The notes beneath the pieces were generated by a model, which searched no databases, was not told the origin of the DNA, and saw only the letters and a list, made by a program, of their open reading frames with translations. Of a stretch of DNA of 64,000 nt, positions 36,709-50,508 are shown piece after piece. The DNA comes from Isoperla grammatica (Eukaryota > Arthropoda > Insecta > Plecoptera > Perlodidae). The stretch lies in NCBI GenBank assembly GCA_945910005.1, contig OX246739.1:12374292-12438291 (forward strand), in the 5' to 3' direction. The translations under genes and the position numbers were made by a program. The first letter of the stretch is position 1; each line of letters opens with the position of its first letter.

Positions 36709-39700
36709 TCGAACAACGAAATGATATCACATTTCCTATTTGTGTCAGTGAGCATCGTTAACCCATCCCGTTTCTCTATAACGAACGAACGTCGTTTCTT
36801 TAATTAATAACTACATCGTCATAATAACAACGCCATGCACAACTAACATTTAATTTAAATGAGGAGAAATGTATCTTTGAGGGATTAACGTTGCAGCGTT
36901 TTGAAATATTTAATTTAAATTGAAGTAATGTATATACTTTAACAGCTAACACCGTTGCAGAGATGACAAAGAGATACACTGTTTGTTTTTATTTATATAA
37001 GAGAATGCTTCAGATTTCAGTTAAGACTCTCATAAGTAGTACAAAGATAAACTTATTTAATTAAGGGTGTTTGAATTTGAACATTTGATTAAAAAAATCG
37101 ACCTATATGAGAAGTCAATGGTGATTTGAGTGATATATATGGGTTTAACAAGAGCTTTTAACACCTGCCTCATTGTTTTTTAACAAGTGTGGAATATATT
37201 ATAGCATAAGGTGTGCGCTGCATAATCACCATTATCACTAATTACTATTAACCGGCATTCAAAATGATTAATTTCCCACTGTAATGAACATTACTTCAGC
37301 AAATCAACATGCAAAGGCCTCGTCCATATTTCCATTAACAAATCACGAGTAGGAAACGTGGAGCACTATTATGTAAATTTGTTTATTTTTGAAAGTTGTA
37401 ATCTACAAAGAAAGATGTCAAATTTTCCGTCTGATAACCGATCAAATTAACAAACGTCAGAACGATTAATACTTTATTATTTATGAGCAGCTCACACACA
37501 GTTTTGGCGCCTAATAATAACTAACAGTCCAATGAACCTTATCGATAGGTGAAAACAAATATATGTTAGCATTGGAGACAATGTAGTGAAGATCTCATTG
37601 CCATAAAAACACCAACAACGTCAGCATATATGTTTGATATCTTGGTTTCGTCTCGGGAGAGCTCAACATATTCTATATTCTCAATATCCTAAAAAGGTTT
37701 TCATGGATCCATTTCAATACGATTCCCTGCATTGATGTGCACTATAGCAATCCTCACGTTGACGATACTATATATAGTATATACGTATTCCGAGCAACAT
37801 GAGACGTGTTCCCGAGCAGACGGTATTGATGCGGTTGTAAACTGATTCAGTAAAATTGTGTGTAGATTACTTATTTGAAATCATACGAATACAAAGCAAG
37901 GAAAATGTCTAGACACAGGTACATAAGTCAGAATTCACTTTCGGGACTAGCTTATTATTATATTATACTTGTATAAAATTGTAAAACACTTAATCAGCAA
38001 ATATAATCACACGTTAGGATGCCAATGCAGCACAACCCACCGTGTCAGTCTTTCATTTGTATTAATTTTAACTTGTAAATCAATTTCCAGCTGTTTTACC
38101 TGTTCGGAAAACTGTATCGGAACGTGAATGATCCACATAACGTTTCAGGTATAGGCTAGTTAAGTCCGTTGTTACACGGTTCTGAAGGATTAGGGAAATG
38201 CGATGCAATTACTTCGGTCCAGGCCATATGCAAATCAAATCAACCAATTAAAAACGTGTACGTGTCCTAAAAGTCGTTTTTTGTTCAGAATTTTAATTGA
38301 TTGGAATTTGAAGGGTGAATACTATTGATTGTGTGTCCATTTCGTGATTGTTTGAATGTGTACTATACGCGGTTTTATCGCCATTACCCGGGAGCAATTT
38401 AAAAGCTAAAAAATTTGTTTCGATCATGTACAAGCGGTATTCTATTTTGCTTTGCTGGTATGTCAATGGCAGTCTTGATATTATATTGTGGCTTCAAACA
38501 TCAACGATCTGTTCTTCAAAGCTTAATTTCCATACAATGATAATATGAAGATGACGATGCACTCTAAGCTCCGATCATGTCAGACAGCCACTCAGGTTAA
38601 GAAAAGAAACAGTTTCAAGTAAAGAACTAGGCAATATGCAATTTGTTTTACGTTTTATTTCCTCTGTTACACTATTGTGAACTTTATTCGTAACGAAAAC
38701 CATAGAGATAAAAATTAGCGAGTTGACGCAAGTCTACATTTTAAAATGCTTAATCGAAACTTATATAACTCGCTTTAAACACATAAATTATTAAACAAAT
38801 ATACTGGAAATTATCAATAATGATACGACAAAACTAGTTGGCCTATACGTCTTATTACATGTAAACATCAGTATGCACGTGTGTAACATTAAACGCACTA
38901 GAGTTGCTCTCTTTTCACTCCAATACCCCCGTATGTTGACAGTTAGATCACTGAGATCGATGGAAACATAATAACCTCGAACCCAAGTCACGAGTATTCA
39001 CTATTCCACTACATCTCGATAATCGAAGCAGCGCAGATCATCTTATTATGCTGCAACTCGATCCCACACTCACGAGACTGCGAATAAGTCTCACAGCATA
39101 GATTGCAACTTCTGAATGTACAAGATTTAACGAGAAGGAAACACCCTATTACTCAGATTGATTCGTAGCGTGCGCGAACACATATTCGTATTTTACGACA
39201 AACAGACGCCATTTCGGCGGAAAAACATATGATAATAATACGTTTTCCCGGAAGAATGTCTCGGAGGCTCCGGTAAAGTCATTCAGTCATCTGGGATGAG
39301 ATACGACACGGGATAAAAGTTTAGTATTGAGAAATATGTAATAGGGTTTACGTTTATTTTTCCTTCTTTTTTACCATATTGTGAACTTTGCACGTAAATA
39401 AAATACAGTATACAGATAAATCAATATATTTCCTCAATATAATGCGATGTATTGCATTCAGGACAATGGCTGGTTTACAAGTTGAGAGTTTAATATCATT
39501 TCAAACAGTTTCTTATCCTCGAGATGGCGCTAATTGAAGCACAGCTGATGGCTACTTGTGTTTAACACGTTGTAGGCCTAAGCCTAGGCGCGGCCTAGAC
39601 ACAGATGTGTCGAGTTCGCGTCATTACAAGTATCAACCTACAGCTAGATCTGAACACACACATATATCATTGTGTGTTGGATGACACGGCAATCATTTCA

Positions 39701-41270
39701 TATTCTTCATCATGTACATTTTTCCAAGGTGTGTTATATGTTTATATGTAGCGGTGTATAGGTTATACACAGCTGTGATAGGGTTGAACACCCGGAAGAA
39801 GATGTGTTTCTACAATCTTTACACGCGAAGCTTCTTCATCGATGTCTAAGTTTGATAATATTCGGGGTTCAGTGTTCATAAGGTATGTTTGAGGTGTTAG
39901 ATATCTTTTTCCGAAAACAAAAATAAGAAGGGTTTTCTATTGGGGCTCCTGACTATAAGTTAAAGCCAAAGCTTTGCTCACACTCCTAGTTCCGTGACTA
40001 TGAGTAAATATAACTTTAATTCTCAATGCGGTAGCCACAACCGTAACACAGATCGGATGTTTTTCTTGTTCTGCGGTATTTTCGTTCGATTTTGGGCACC
40101 CCGGCTCCGACCACTGCGCCATGCACAAACGACATCCACGTGGTCCCGGAGAAGCGCGTGATGTCCCGGGCAGCAACACCGCCGCGGTTTATTCTTCCAT
40201 TTCGCCTCGAATGGAAATTCACTTAGACCAATTTCCAGCACGCGATTTTTTCATTTTTACTAACATAAAAGATTTCCCAGAACGTAGTTTGCATTTTCAT
40301 TCTTCGGCTGGCATCTCCCCGCGAATTATTGAAACTTACATCTACTCTTAACTCCCACATTGTCATCGTATACTTTCTAAGCACGTACAAATTGAAATTT
40401 GAATATCGCTCTCGAATTCAAAACATTTTTACATCTCGTAGTCTTGTTCGAGTCTTACTGGAAAGATTAGATTTTCTACTTGATGATCAGATCGAGACAG
40501 GACTTGTATTGATTTTATCCGATATGGAAATTGTATTGATTTTACAACCCTTGTTGTGTATGCACTCTAAAAGTTCTTCACAAAAAAACTTGTGTTATGA
40601 ATTTGACAGAGTTCAGAGGTCGCTAGGGTATGAAATATCGCGTCTAATATATACGTATAAACTTTTGGCGTTGTTTCTCTTTACCTTCGACAACATGAAC
40701 GTGAACATCCCACCGTGTAACACACGATACGTGGTTAGTCCCGCATGTTGATTGATGCAATAAGCAGAAGTGCTTTCGAGAACTAAGCACGTTGAACATG
40801 TCAGTCAACCAGTAAATATGGTTGCAGTATAAAAGCTTTATGGCGTAATATTGTATGATACATCATCAACAAATTAAATTTAAAGCAACCAGTTGCCAAT
40901 TAGTATGACAAGCAAACAGACAACGTATTCTAATAGTAAAGTTAACCACAGCGTAAAAAAACATGATTATTAGGCAGCAGATATTTTACCAATAATTATA
41001 AATACCTACCATCCCACAAGTTTGTTTTCGCAGATTAATACCGTGGCTTCCAATAAATAATATGCAAACATTTACTAACACAATAAATACAACAACAAGC
41101 GCAACAAATTGATGTTGAGCACCAAATAAATGAAACACAATAATAAAAATAATCATGATTGACAATTTTATATTTTATACACGGTGACGAAGATAATGTA
41201 AGTGCAGGAAACTAATACAATTACATATTTGCACTCTGAAAGATTATAAAACAATAATTTCGTTCCGTGC
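36709..41270. other. non-coding stretch, nothing specific seen
   Basis: AT-rich. A 140-codon open frame at 40329-40751 (plus strand) has no recognisable motif and is treated as chance. No exon, array or SINE head was recognised. Confidence 0.55.
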
Positions 41271-41440
41271 AGCTGCACGCGGCACCATGCAAGTCCATTG
41301 ACACGCCGAGCCTCATTGAGCATGCGCAGTAAACCACCTTCCTTCCTCTGAATGCACCTGCAGTCTATCTCGTGACGTCACATACATCCGCCATGATGCG
41401 CGCGTGCTCACATGCACTTTGAATATTCCCGGAATATTTC
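41271..41440. promoter_or_regulatory. candidate regulatory region: NRF1-, CRE-, YY1- and STAT-like sites
   Basis: Within 120 bp lie GCATGCGCAGT (NRF1-like, 41320-41330), TGACGTCA (CRE, 41373-41380), CCGCCATGA (YY1-like, 41388-41396) and the near-palindrome AATATTCCCGGAATATT, which contains TTCCCGGAA (STAT/GAS-like, about 41422-41438). The patch is more CpG-rich than its surroundings. NRF1, CRE and YY1 sites together are typical of TATA-less promoters, but no adjacent exon was identified, so an intronic enhancer is equally possible. Confidence 0.35.
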
Positions 41441-41689
41441 ACAGGACGTGGAAGCTGTATGCACCCAACAGCGGGTCTAGTCAGTCGTACGTTTTATCAA
41501 TACGAGTAGGAACGTAGATTGTGCGCCTCTATATTTTCTAACCTGAATCACCACGAACACTTTTTTAGTATGTTCTTACAATCTGAACTGTTTGTTTGTG
41601 TGTTTATTTGTTTAATTTGTTAGTGTGTTCTACCAATATTACACCCTGTTTGCCACTTTATATTATTAGTTAGTAGTAGTACTTAGTCC

Positions 41690-41785
41690 TTACTCTCGCC
41701 ATCCTGTATCGTATAAGGCTACAGAGGGCAATTTGTGCCCTCCATTCCCGCTCTCGGGCGGGTAAATTTCAATAAATACAAATTA
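41690..41785 (+). mobile_element. retroelement 3' end with a GAGGGCA hairpin
   Basis: AGGCTACAGAGGGCAATTTG is followed by TGCCCTCCATTCCC and a tail with AATAAATAC. GAGGGCA and TGCCCTC form a hairpin. The same layout (AGGCTAAAGAGGGCATTG, TGCCCT, ACAATAAA) recurs at 53632-53690, so the two are related 3' ends of a SINE or LINE. Confidence 0.6.
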
Positions 41786-43774
41786 TTGTTTAGTGGGTTC
41801 AGGTATTTTCCACTGTATGAAAATAAATATATCTGTATCACACATGTAAAAAAGAAAAAATATAAAATTACCATGCGTTATAATAGTGTGGTCTGATGAT
41901 AAATTGGAACTTACTATTTTAAAGGCGTTTTATTTATCGGTTGTGTGTATGGGAGTAATCTAGCGAATGTGTCATTCATTGTATTATGACCAAGCTAAAC
42001 GTAAAGTAACTCAAACTGTTCGTAAAATAATATTGTTACCGATGATAATGCACGTTGATTATGTATAAGCGCTCATAAAAAAAATTGACACAGTTTGCTT
42101 GTTTTGCCGACAAAGTTTCATAATTCAATTTGTAAAAACGTTTTCTATCTAAACGGCATGGGAAGATACATTAGCTTCATTTGAATTATTCGTAATAACG
42201 AGTTTAGTTTTTTCCACATGATAAACATTTTTTATTAAATAGCCGTGTCGATTATGCATAGGGCCTACATATCTTATTTTTATGATTGAGATCGTTTATT
42301 TATTAAAGAAAAGTTATACAATATAAATATACAACTTGTAAATAGTAAGGCATTATAACGTTGTGTCTGAGATGAAACTAACCGGCAACAGTCGAAAAGA
42401 AACCACCCATACAACAACACTTCTCCAAAACGGTATGAATCTGAATTGTGTGATAGATGGATGTCGTTCTCAGACTTTTCCTAACTTCTGTTCCAAGACA
42501 ACACTATTAATAAATCGTATTTCAAAAGTCACTTTTATTTCGCACACATACGAACTAACTCCATCTACTTCACTGTCGTCAATTCAAAACAATAAGCGTC
42601 GTCAAGATAGCTTCGCAGTTGCGTTATATGAGTTTACGATGACAAATAGCGTCTTCAAACTTTTTTTTCTTTTTAAAGCGTCTCGTTCTTAAGATACTGT
42701 TGGGTATAAAGTATAAACACGGACGATTTCTTCCTCTTGACACACTTTCAAGAGACTTCGAAGAAGATTTTAATTAAAATTTATTTCATAAAAGAAGTAT
42801 ACTACAGCCAATACGTATCAAGCTGTAAAAATGTCTTGAAGATATGATTGAATCGATATTGTCGTCTAGCCAAGGGTTTAGAAGGAAGAAAACCAATGAA
42901 AAATGTACAGCTACTTACAAATATCACAAGCTTATTCACACATATCTGAGCACGATCTTTTGTACGGATATACGAAATTAATACTTCTAAAATGAGTGGT
43001 AAAGATTTTGCCAGGCATTTTAACAAAAAAAATGTGCTTTTATTAAATAACACCTTCAGACAAAAAGCTTCGATTAAATTTAAATTGATCAATTCTGTTT
43101 GTAACATGTGTTACCTACAAGTGCAAAAACAATACAACAGATAACAAAATCGGATAGAGGTCTATTAGAATAGAATTTTAAGTAACCCATTAAAAATAAT
43201 TAAGAAGAACAAATAATTAAATATACCATACTAAAACGAGATGCACAGATGTGAAATACAAAAGATTTATGTATCTTGAACTGGCATTTAGAATTTACAT
43301 AAACATTACAAGAGTACTTCGGTTGAGACAGACAATAGACTCTTCTAACGCGCTTTTAAAACTACTGTAGTCGTTTATGAGTTAAATTGGTATTGACGAC
43401 TTCGTTGTGCATAAATGCGCGCAAATATTCAATTACTCTCCTGCTGGTCTCAATGAGAGAGTTTCAATCCGTGCCTCTCGTTGGATCCGGTTCAGAGACA
43501 AGACGGTTTGAGAAGGAGCTCGACTTGTGCTCAAGAGAACACGAACATGGAATAGATCCATTTCCGGAAGCAATTCCTCAAGTCTCACCAGTCCACGTTG
43601 AAGCTACATCTTGTTTCCCGACCGATACAAGCCGACAGCACGGCAGCGGCCACACGAGCAATAACACGAGAAGCCGAGAACACACGAGCGAGGTACCGAT
43701 AGTACGATCATAGACGAGTGAACACGAGCCGGAGTACCGAAGACAGTCGAGAATACCCGAGAGAAGTACTGGAT
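41786..43774. other. non-coding stretch, nothing specific seen
   Basis: AT-rich. The open frame at 42363-42692 has no known motif. No repeat structure was noticed. Confidence 0.5.
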
Positions 43775-43928
43775 CCAGGAGCCCGATTCTCTAAATCTGT
43801 GGTAAATTTCTCACCGGTTTCTGACGTTACGGAAGGAGAATGGATGGCTGTGATTGGGTCACAGCCTTCTCATAACGACCAAAACCGGTGATCACCTTAT
43901 CGTTGACCATAGAGAATCAAGCCCCTGG
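43775..43928. mobile_element. foldback (MITE-like) element, about 154 bp
   Basis: It begins CCAGGAGCCCGATTCTCTAA and ends with the inverted match (ATAGAGAATCAAGCCCCTGG). Further pairing includes TCACCGGTTT against AAACCGGTGA, and the centre is GTGATTGGGTCAC. Nearly the whole element folds on itself. No coding capacity. The GATTCTCTA terminus differs from the GATTCACAA termini at 16.6 and 17.2 kb but follows the same GG.CC..GATTC pattern. Confidence 0.88.
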
Positions 43929-46900
43929 TCGGAAGCAAAGAAGGATATGTCCTCATATTCTTAGCAAAGTTTGCACGAAATATTTAATTTAATATTTATT
44001 GACGTCAACATTATGAGTCAATAATTTGTTTGACGTTTGTATGGTGTAAATAAATTATTTATTTCACATCAAAGCAATAAAATTACCTAATTTCATGATT
44101 GATATTTTTTGGGGAAACCTTGCGTAATTTGTTAGGATTATTATAATGAAGGTGACGTTTAGGGTAGTGAGCCTATCGATTTTTGTTTTAGTTTTAGTCC
44201 AATTATAGTAAATAACGCATCGATACCCCAAAGTCAGGGCATTAATATACTTGACCCGCGCTACAGTCTACGACATTATCTAATTTGACACTCGTAATGA
44301 GTATCTGACCTCTGTTTCTTCTTCGGTCCAACTCCACTACCGAGTGTGTTGGAGTTAGAAGGTGCATTACAGCCCCAACCAGTATCGTGCCCAGACGTCG
44401 TTCTACTCGCTATGCCTCGCCCTCACTAATGGACTTCCATTCTCTTCTCCAGTCCAGTTCGATTCCTCGTTGTTGCATGTAGCGTTCGAGATACCCTCTA
44501 CTCTACTCGCTATACTGCTGACAGGCCGGTAAATGAATAGACCTCTAACGTGAACATACCCAATCCCCAGCGCGAGCCAAATGATCTGCCATCAGAGAAC
44601 AGAAAACATACGGCTATTTCGCGCTCCGTCGGAGAGTAATACGTTCCGGTAATTCTTTATCACATTCCTAACGAGAAGAATGTTGCTGGGTGTTCTTTAA
44701 AGAAACCGAAAACTATACCTAGATGATTAAGAACAATCTCTTCGTGCAATCGCATAAAATTGTAGCCCTGAGAACGAATTACAATAATACATAGGCTACT
44801 GTTATTGATGACTATGATCGAAGAAGTACATTGGTCTATGTCTTATTAGATCATGTCTGTCGCCTATATAGGAAATTTCGATGAACCTAAAGAATTAAAG
44901 TACCTAGTGTAATGTTGATAGTGCGTAACCAAGGTTGTTCATTAAACAAAAAAGTTGTAAAACGTGGTTAGGCAAAAGCAATGTCGTTATACTGTTTTTG
45001 CATTTTCGCACAATGTCAATTTAGTTATTCCCATGACACGAATATACAGTAATGTAAAAAAAAAACATAATAAACAGTATCATAATTATATATATATGCA
45101 GTACCGTGTAACGTTGCACATTACCGCCTGCAATTTGACAGCTAACTAACAGCAAACATACATGGTTTATAAATTAAAATAACACTACTGGTTCAAGCAA
45201 AAACAAATTAATACCGTTGTACAGAAGTCTCTTTGTCCTATCTAGTTGTAACGTATTTTCCAAACACGCATGCTCACACTATTTCCCTATGTCGACGCGA
45301 CGATAAAGACAAATGCGGATTTAGCCCGCTAGAAAGTTCAAAGCATTATTTTTTAGCTTGTCAACGTTTAAGTCCTCGGAAAAGTTATCGTCGTTGTTAC
45401 CGAGCCCCGCTGATGCGCGTTATCGGAAAGCGCAGGTGTTCGACCATAAGAAACTTATAAGCTGGTTTGTTTTCAACTCGAACTTGAAATCCTGAATAAA
45501 ATCACAATTGAAATTGTGGCTTTAGTTTGGTAAACAATATCAATATAGTATTGATTGAACGTTCGTGGGGCGTTCATTGCTTACAGCGTCATGATGACGT
45601 ATTTCTTCAGGCTGTGTTCATCATCCAAGCGACAACGCATCCCTACCCATCGTATTTCTTCCAAAGTGTCAACACAGAAAACCTTTTCTTAACTAGTTAA
45701 CAATCTAATCTACAATTAATAACAACCCTCTACCGGTGACCAACTTGAGAGAGAATTCGAAAATGATAACAATAACGAAATATGATGATGATGGATGACG
45801 CGTACCTCCCAACTTCCTCTCTTTTTGTCTCTCGGGGCCCAGCTAGGTTGTGAGTAATGAGGTGGGTTCAGGAGCACGCAGTGAGTTTCAGGGAGCGACC
45901 CGCAATTGTAATTCCTCCGGGGTAAAGAGGAGGGGAGGGGGGGTGGGGGGGAGACAGACACGTGCAAACAGCACGAGCCTTGTCAGGATGATGGAGCGGC
46001 GACGGCCACTTCCCCTCCTCTCCCCCCCCCCCCGGTTCCGATCAGCTATCAATTAAAAACACGAACAAATTAACAATAACGTACGAACGTTCTATCGAAA
46101 ATGTGACGTCAAAAAAGAGAAAAAATGAACATATAATTAACAAAAGAGCACAAAAACAATCCACTATTTTTGTCACTTTTCCACTGTGACCCTAATTTAG
46201 TATCCAACATTACTTTGAACGCTATTCAACTATTACAACCACACTCAATATTGGCGCTTAATCATTAGTGGTCAGTTTCATTGTCAATGTGTTACAATTA
46301 TTAATTTTTGTTTCAAATCTAGCACAATCCCGTGACGTGTTTTGGTAATTTATGAATTGTGTAAAATACAAGCGCTAATCATCTAGATAAGTCAGCAGTG
46401 TTCTATTGTCCTTAGAGCCCAACAACATCAAACACTACAGCACGTGTGTTCACTCACATCAAAAGACAACTGTGTCCACTCGATACCGAAGTATAACATC
46501 CCTTGATCAGATATAGAAATAAGAGTATTTCTATGTTTGTGCTTCAACAAGATTAATAATGAACTGTCACTTTTGGGTTTTCACGCAGGCAGGCACAATT
46601 ATTCCACTCAGAAGGGGTGTTGGCTTTTGACAGTAGTAAATGTTAAGGCGTTTGGCCACAGTCTACATGGGAACAGGATACTTGTAGTTATTTATTTCGT
46701 GTATGGTAGGTAACTGAATGAACTGACCAAAACAAAATGACAAATATCTGTGATATGTACATGTACTTAAAACCCAATACCGAGGATAATAGACGTGTGA
46801 TTTTGTGTGAACCTGATATGATACAAAAAATCTTAAATTAGATTCCTGTGAGTGCGATTAGAGGGCTCTTCATTATTTAGTCTTAAGTTGGCTTAACAGT

Positions 46901-49900
46901 GAGAAGAGGCCAAACCAAATCCGTGGTACCAGTTTCTTCCATTTGGTTCAAGAGTGAGTGAGTGTCCTAGTGGCAAGACATTTCAAGTTGCTTCGCTTTA
47001 CGAGCTCGCTTGCTTTCCACTCCCCTATCTGGCCCATTTTCTTTAGAGGCAAACATGTCCACCAATAAACAAATCACTACACCGTATGGTGAAAGAAATG
47101 GTGATTTTCTTAACAACGTTCATAGAAAGCTAGGTCTTGAGTATAGCCTATGTATAAAATTTGCATTCTTTCTAATGCTATAAAACAAAATATACAAAAT
47201 ATATATTGCGATAATAGAAAGCTACCAAAAATGTCATCATTAACTAGATCTGTATACATAAATGATGCCAGTGTTCCAAACGTTTGCAGATATGTTGTCA
47301 ACGTTTGCCTGTAACCACGCAGTACTTCAACATCATCAGTCGACATTGGCCTGAGAATGACGAGGAATTGGCCCCCGAAATATTGCCAAGTTCAAGTCAG
47401 TAGTGGCCTCATGGTCATACTATTGAGTTAAGGTGTATATGGTAATACGCTTTTATTATTAAATATTGATCTGGGTTAATAGGCTCAACGCTCAATTAAT
47501 GCAGTGTATAAATATTATTGAAATGAGATGAGGGATGTAGGCCTACAGAATACACGGCACTGTTATCTTGGAACTACATAGCTAAGAGCTTAACATCTTT
47601 AGAAATCTATTACGAGTAAAACCCTTATTAGTATTAATATTGTATTGTTTGTAACCGCTACTCCTATTATTTTGTCTGTTTACCTTAATATAAAATTTGA
47701 AATGTTTGTGGAAGGAAAGAGTGTCAGAGAATGGTATGTGGCAGGTTTCAACGTCTGCAGTTTTCATTTGAAAGATTTGCCAAAGGTTGCTTCACAATGA
47801 AGCGCAACGTGTATATTGTCCCGCGGTAACAAGATCTGATTATCACCACTAAGTGACAACACACCCGGTTATCCGCGTCACATTCACCTTCACATAACCG
47901 CCAATTAGTACGCCAACATACCGTAACGCATTCAGCGCCAGTCCGCGTTTACATGAACAGGTTGTCTGAAGCAAACGTTCGGCGTGTTATTAGTTTCAAC
48001 ATTATTAGACTACAGCATATTTTTACCTATAAAAAATGTGTTGGTTAAAACAAAAAAGAAGTGACAAACCTGTTGAGTTCGTTAATCGACGATCTACTTT
48101 AAGCTAATAATCGCTCTATGTTTGTCAACTAAGAATCTTCCGCCACACGGTCAAAAGAGGAAAATTGTTAAAACGTAAACTGTGTTCAAAGTTAAATAAC
48201 TACAACGCCAACATTTCACCACCAAGTTGATCAAACATCACATTGTCTAGAAATGATTATGAAAACAGTATTGACAAAAAAAATTCACAGAAAAAAATAC
48301 CCGCGAGTGTCGTAGCTCAAACAAACTGCAGATGCGCCGTTAGATTCCGACTGGACATTCAGGGTTCGAGTTATTGCGAAGTAGTGTCTGCGCCTGATTG
48401 ATCGAAGAGCCAGACCCCCCCCCCCCCCCCCACCCCGCGCATCTATACATACGTCTGCCCGCGGACGTCTTGAAAATTAATGGCACATTTCCCAAGATTT
48501 TCTCTGAGTTACTTCGCTCGTGAAATATTTTATTCATCGCAACAGATTTAGCGGAAAAGTTTTGACACCTCTAAGATGACATCGTATTCGTAGTTTGCTA
48601 AGGGGCTGTTAAAGGTGTGTTAGGGGTTGCGAGTGGGGCTCCCATGTCGGTTGGGAATTGAAGAGCTATAAACTCTAACCTTCCAAGATCTGATTATTCG
48701 CTCGCCTGTCAATCATTGTTACCGTCGAAGAGTCATGTCTTTGGTTGACTCACAACGTTCTGCCTTGAGTGCAGAATGGTGTTAAACCAGAGAACACAAT
48801 TTCGGTACATCCGCAAGGGCATTTCCTCTAAAGGACTCGATTAACTTTGAAACGGTTTCTATAAATCTAGACCGCGGCGTTCTCCGGCGTGTATTGGTTG
48901 ATGAACACCGCGGAAAATGTGCCAGGAAATTGTGATGGGCATTCTTTAGCTAAGCAACATTCCAAATCCCATTTCACGTCTATTTGAAATACACTTTCCG
49001 TCGACGAGGTCGTTTCGATTTTCGTCTGCATATTTCTCTATTGTGATCTCTGAACTGAAATGAATTTCCCCTACGCCGTGAAAGAGAGAAGCGCGGATTG
49101 GGGGCGAGGGGGAGGGGGTGCTCGTTTTAGAGAATCTTCTTGCCCGCAAAAGCTCAAACTCATCGGATAGTGAACCTTCAATGGCATTATTTGCAACGCA
49201 GACAACCACAGAATTAATTATTCAGGTAGATTATTAACACATTCTCCAGCTAACAGAGTTTGATAAGGTTTTGGGTTCAATTCTCGGGAATAGAGCTACA
49301 ATGCTGTGGGTTCGATTCGACGTCAGGTAAATTTTTTGTGACGTATCACATTATGTATTAGGAACAAATTTAAGACACTCCAGCCTAGATATTGCATGAT
49401 GTGATAGAAATTGTCCGATACATTTGCCGCGACTGTTGATCAAAACCAGGTAAAGCCCAAATATCATCCTCTGGCCCCCAGGCAATTCTAGATGTGCTTC
49501 ACTGGGTGTTGCCGACTTTACTGTCAACTTATCATTGCCGCCGCCCAGCGAGAGACTTTGTTTTAAACCGCTACGTTTAGCCAAATTCTGGTTGGTAATT
49601 TCAGACGCCACGAGTCTTATATATTACGTCACAGGTTTTCGCGGTCAGAAATACGTGCTCTGTTGGTTTCCCGGGTTTTACACGTTTGCACAAACTCGAA
49701 AACCTACATAACATGACCATTGTGCGTTTATTACAGAGCACCACAATTACACTCGCGTAGGTAGATGTAGGCGTAATACTAATTTGTTGTCTACATTTTC
49801 CAACCGCTCGGGCGCTTTTTTTTTCTTTTTTTTATCGCACCACAAGAAGCCATACACGTGCCAGCTTTCAGTGTTTGTGTGATTTTGTTTTTGTCTATGT

Positions 49901-49976
49901 CTATTAAATTCGTGTAGTCTGCAGTGAGTCATTCATATTACGGCCCTACAATACCAGGAGGGTTGATGTTAAAATT
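43929..49976. other. non-coding stretch, no gene supported
   Basis: CRE palindromes lie at 44000-44007 and 46104-46111. A GC-rich, possibly repeat-derived block runs about 45820-46035 with G and C runs. A C17 tract lies at 48415-48431. A weak tRNA-like sequence at 49255 is listed separately. No exon was recognised. Confidence 0.55.
49255..49330 (+). repeat. weak tRNA-like (SINE remnant) sequence
   Basis: Two B-box-like motifs, GGGTTCAATTC (about 49273) and GGGTTCGATTC (about 49308), sit 35 bp apart. Upstream, CTAACAGAGTTTGATAAGG is A-box-like. It may be a decayed SINE head or two fragments. Confidence 0.3.
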
Positions 49977-50015
49977 AGATACAAAATATAACACTAATAG
50001 ATATGGTTGATATTT
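49977..50015. repeat. 39-bp target-site duplication, left copy
   Basis: This 39-base stretch (starting AGATACAAAATATAACACTA) is identical to 53095-53133. The bases outside the two copies differ. The copies bracket the retrotransposon exactly. Confidence 0.95.
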
Positions 50016-50048
<33 letters not shown>

Positions 50049-50346
50049 TGTCTATCCTATTCAGTTATAAAAACTGATTTACAAAGGAGGACCTTAAATA
50101 AAACTAAGCTATGCAAACAATGAATAGTAATGAAATCATAAATAACAATAACAACAAAAACAAAACAAACTACTGAACTATATAAAATATAATCAAGAAC
50201 AAGAAAAAAAAATTGAGAAATGAAATAAAATCAAATGAAGTGGAAATTCAACATATTAAAAAAAAAAAAAATAGAAGTATGCAAATAAGGAAGAACATGA
50301 AGAAACAAAAAAAATTGTTGGAAAAAATAAATATATGTATATATAT

Positions 50347-50508
50347 AAAAGTGAAAAAGAAGAGAAAAAAGAAGAAAGAAAAGAAAAAAGAAAAAAGAAA
50401 AAAGAAAAAAGAAAAAAGAAAAAGGATAAAGAAAAAAGAAAAATGAAAAAAGAAAAAAGAAAAAAGAAAAAAGAAAAAAGAAAAAAAGAAAAAAGAAAAA
50501 AAGAAAAA
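50347..50508. repeat. polypurine (GAAAAAA)n tract in the retrotransposon 3' UTR
   Basis: About 160 bases are almost pure A/G with a mostly 7-bp GAAAAAA period and only two T interruptions (near 50426 and 50444). It lies between the ORF stop and the 3' end of the element, so the element RNA would carry a long polypyrimidine run. The Lys-rich frames read on the plus strand are artefacts. Confidence 0.93.

Noticed and set aside
40329..40751. 140-codon open frame
   Set aside because: No recognisable domain, no splice or start context, and the composition is that of the surrounding AT-rich DNA.
45820..46035. GC-rich block as a CpG-island promoter or retroelement fragment
   Set aside because: There is no second copy in the window, no tail or promoter motif, and long G/C runs account for much of the base composition.
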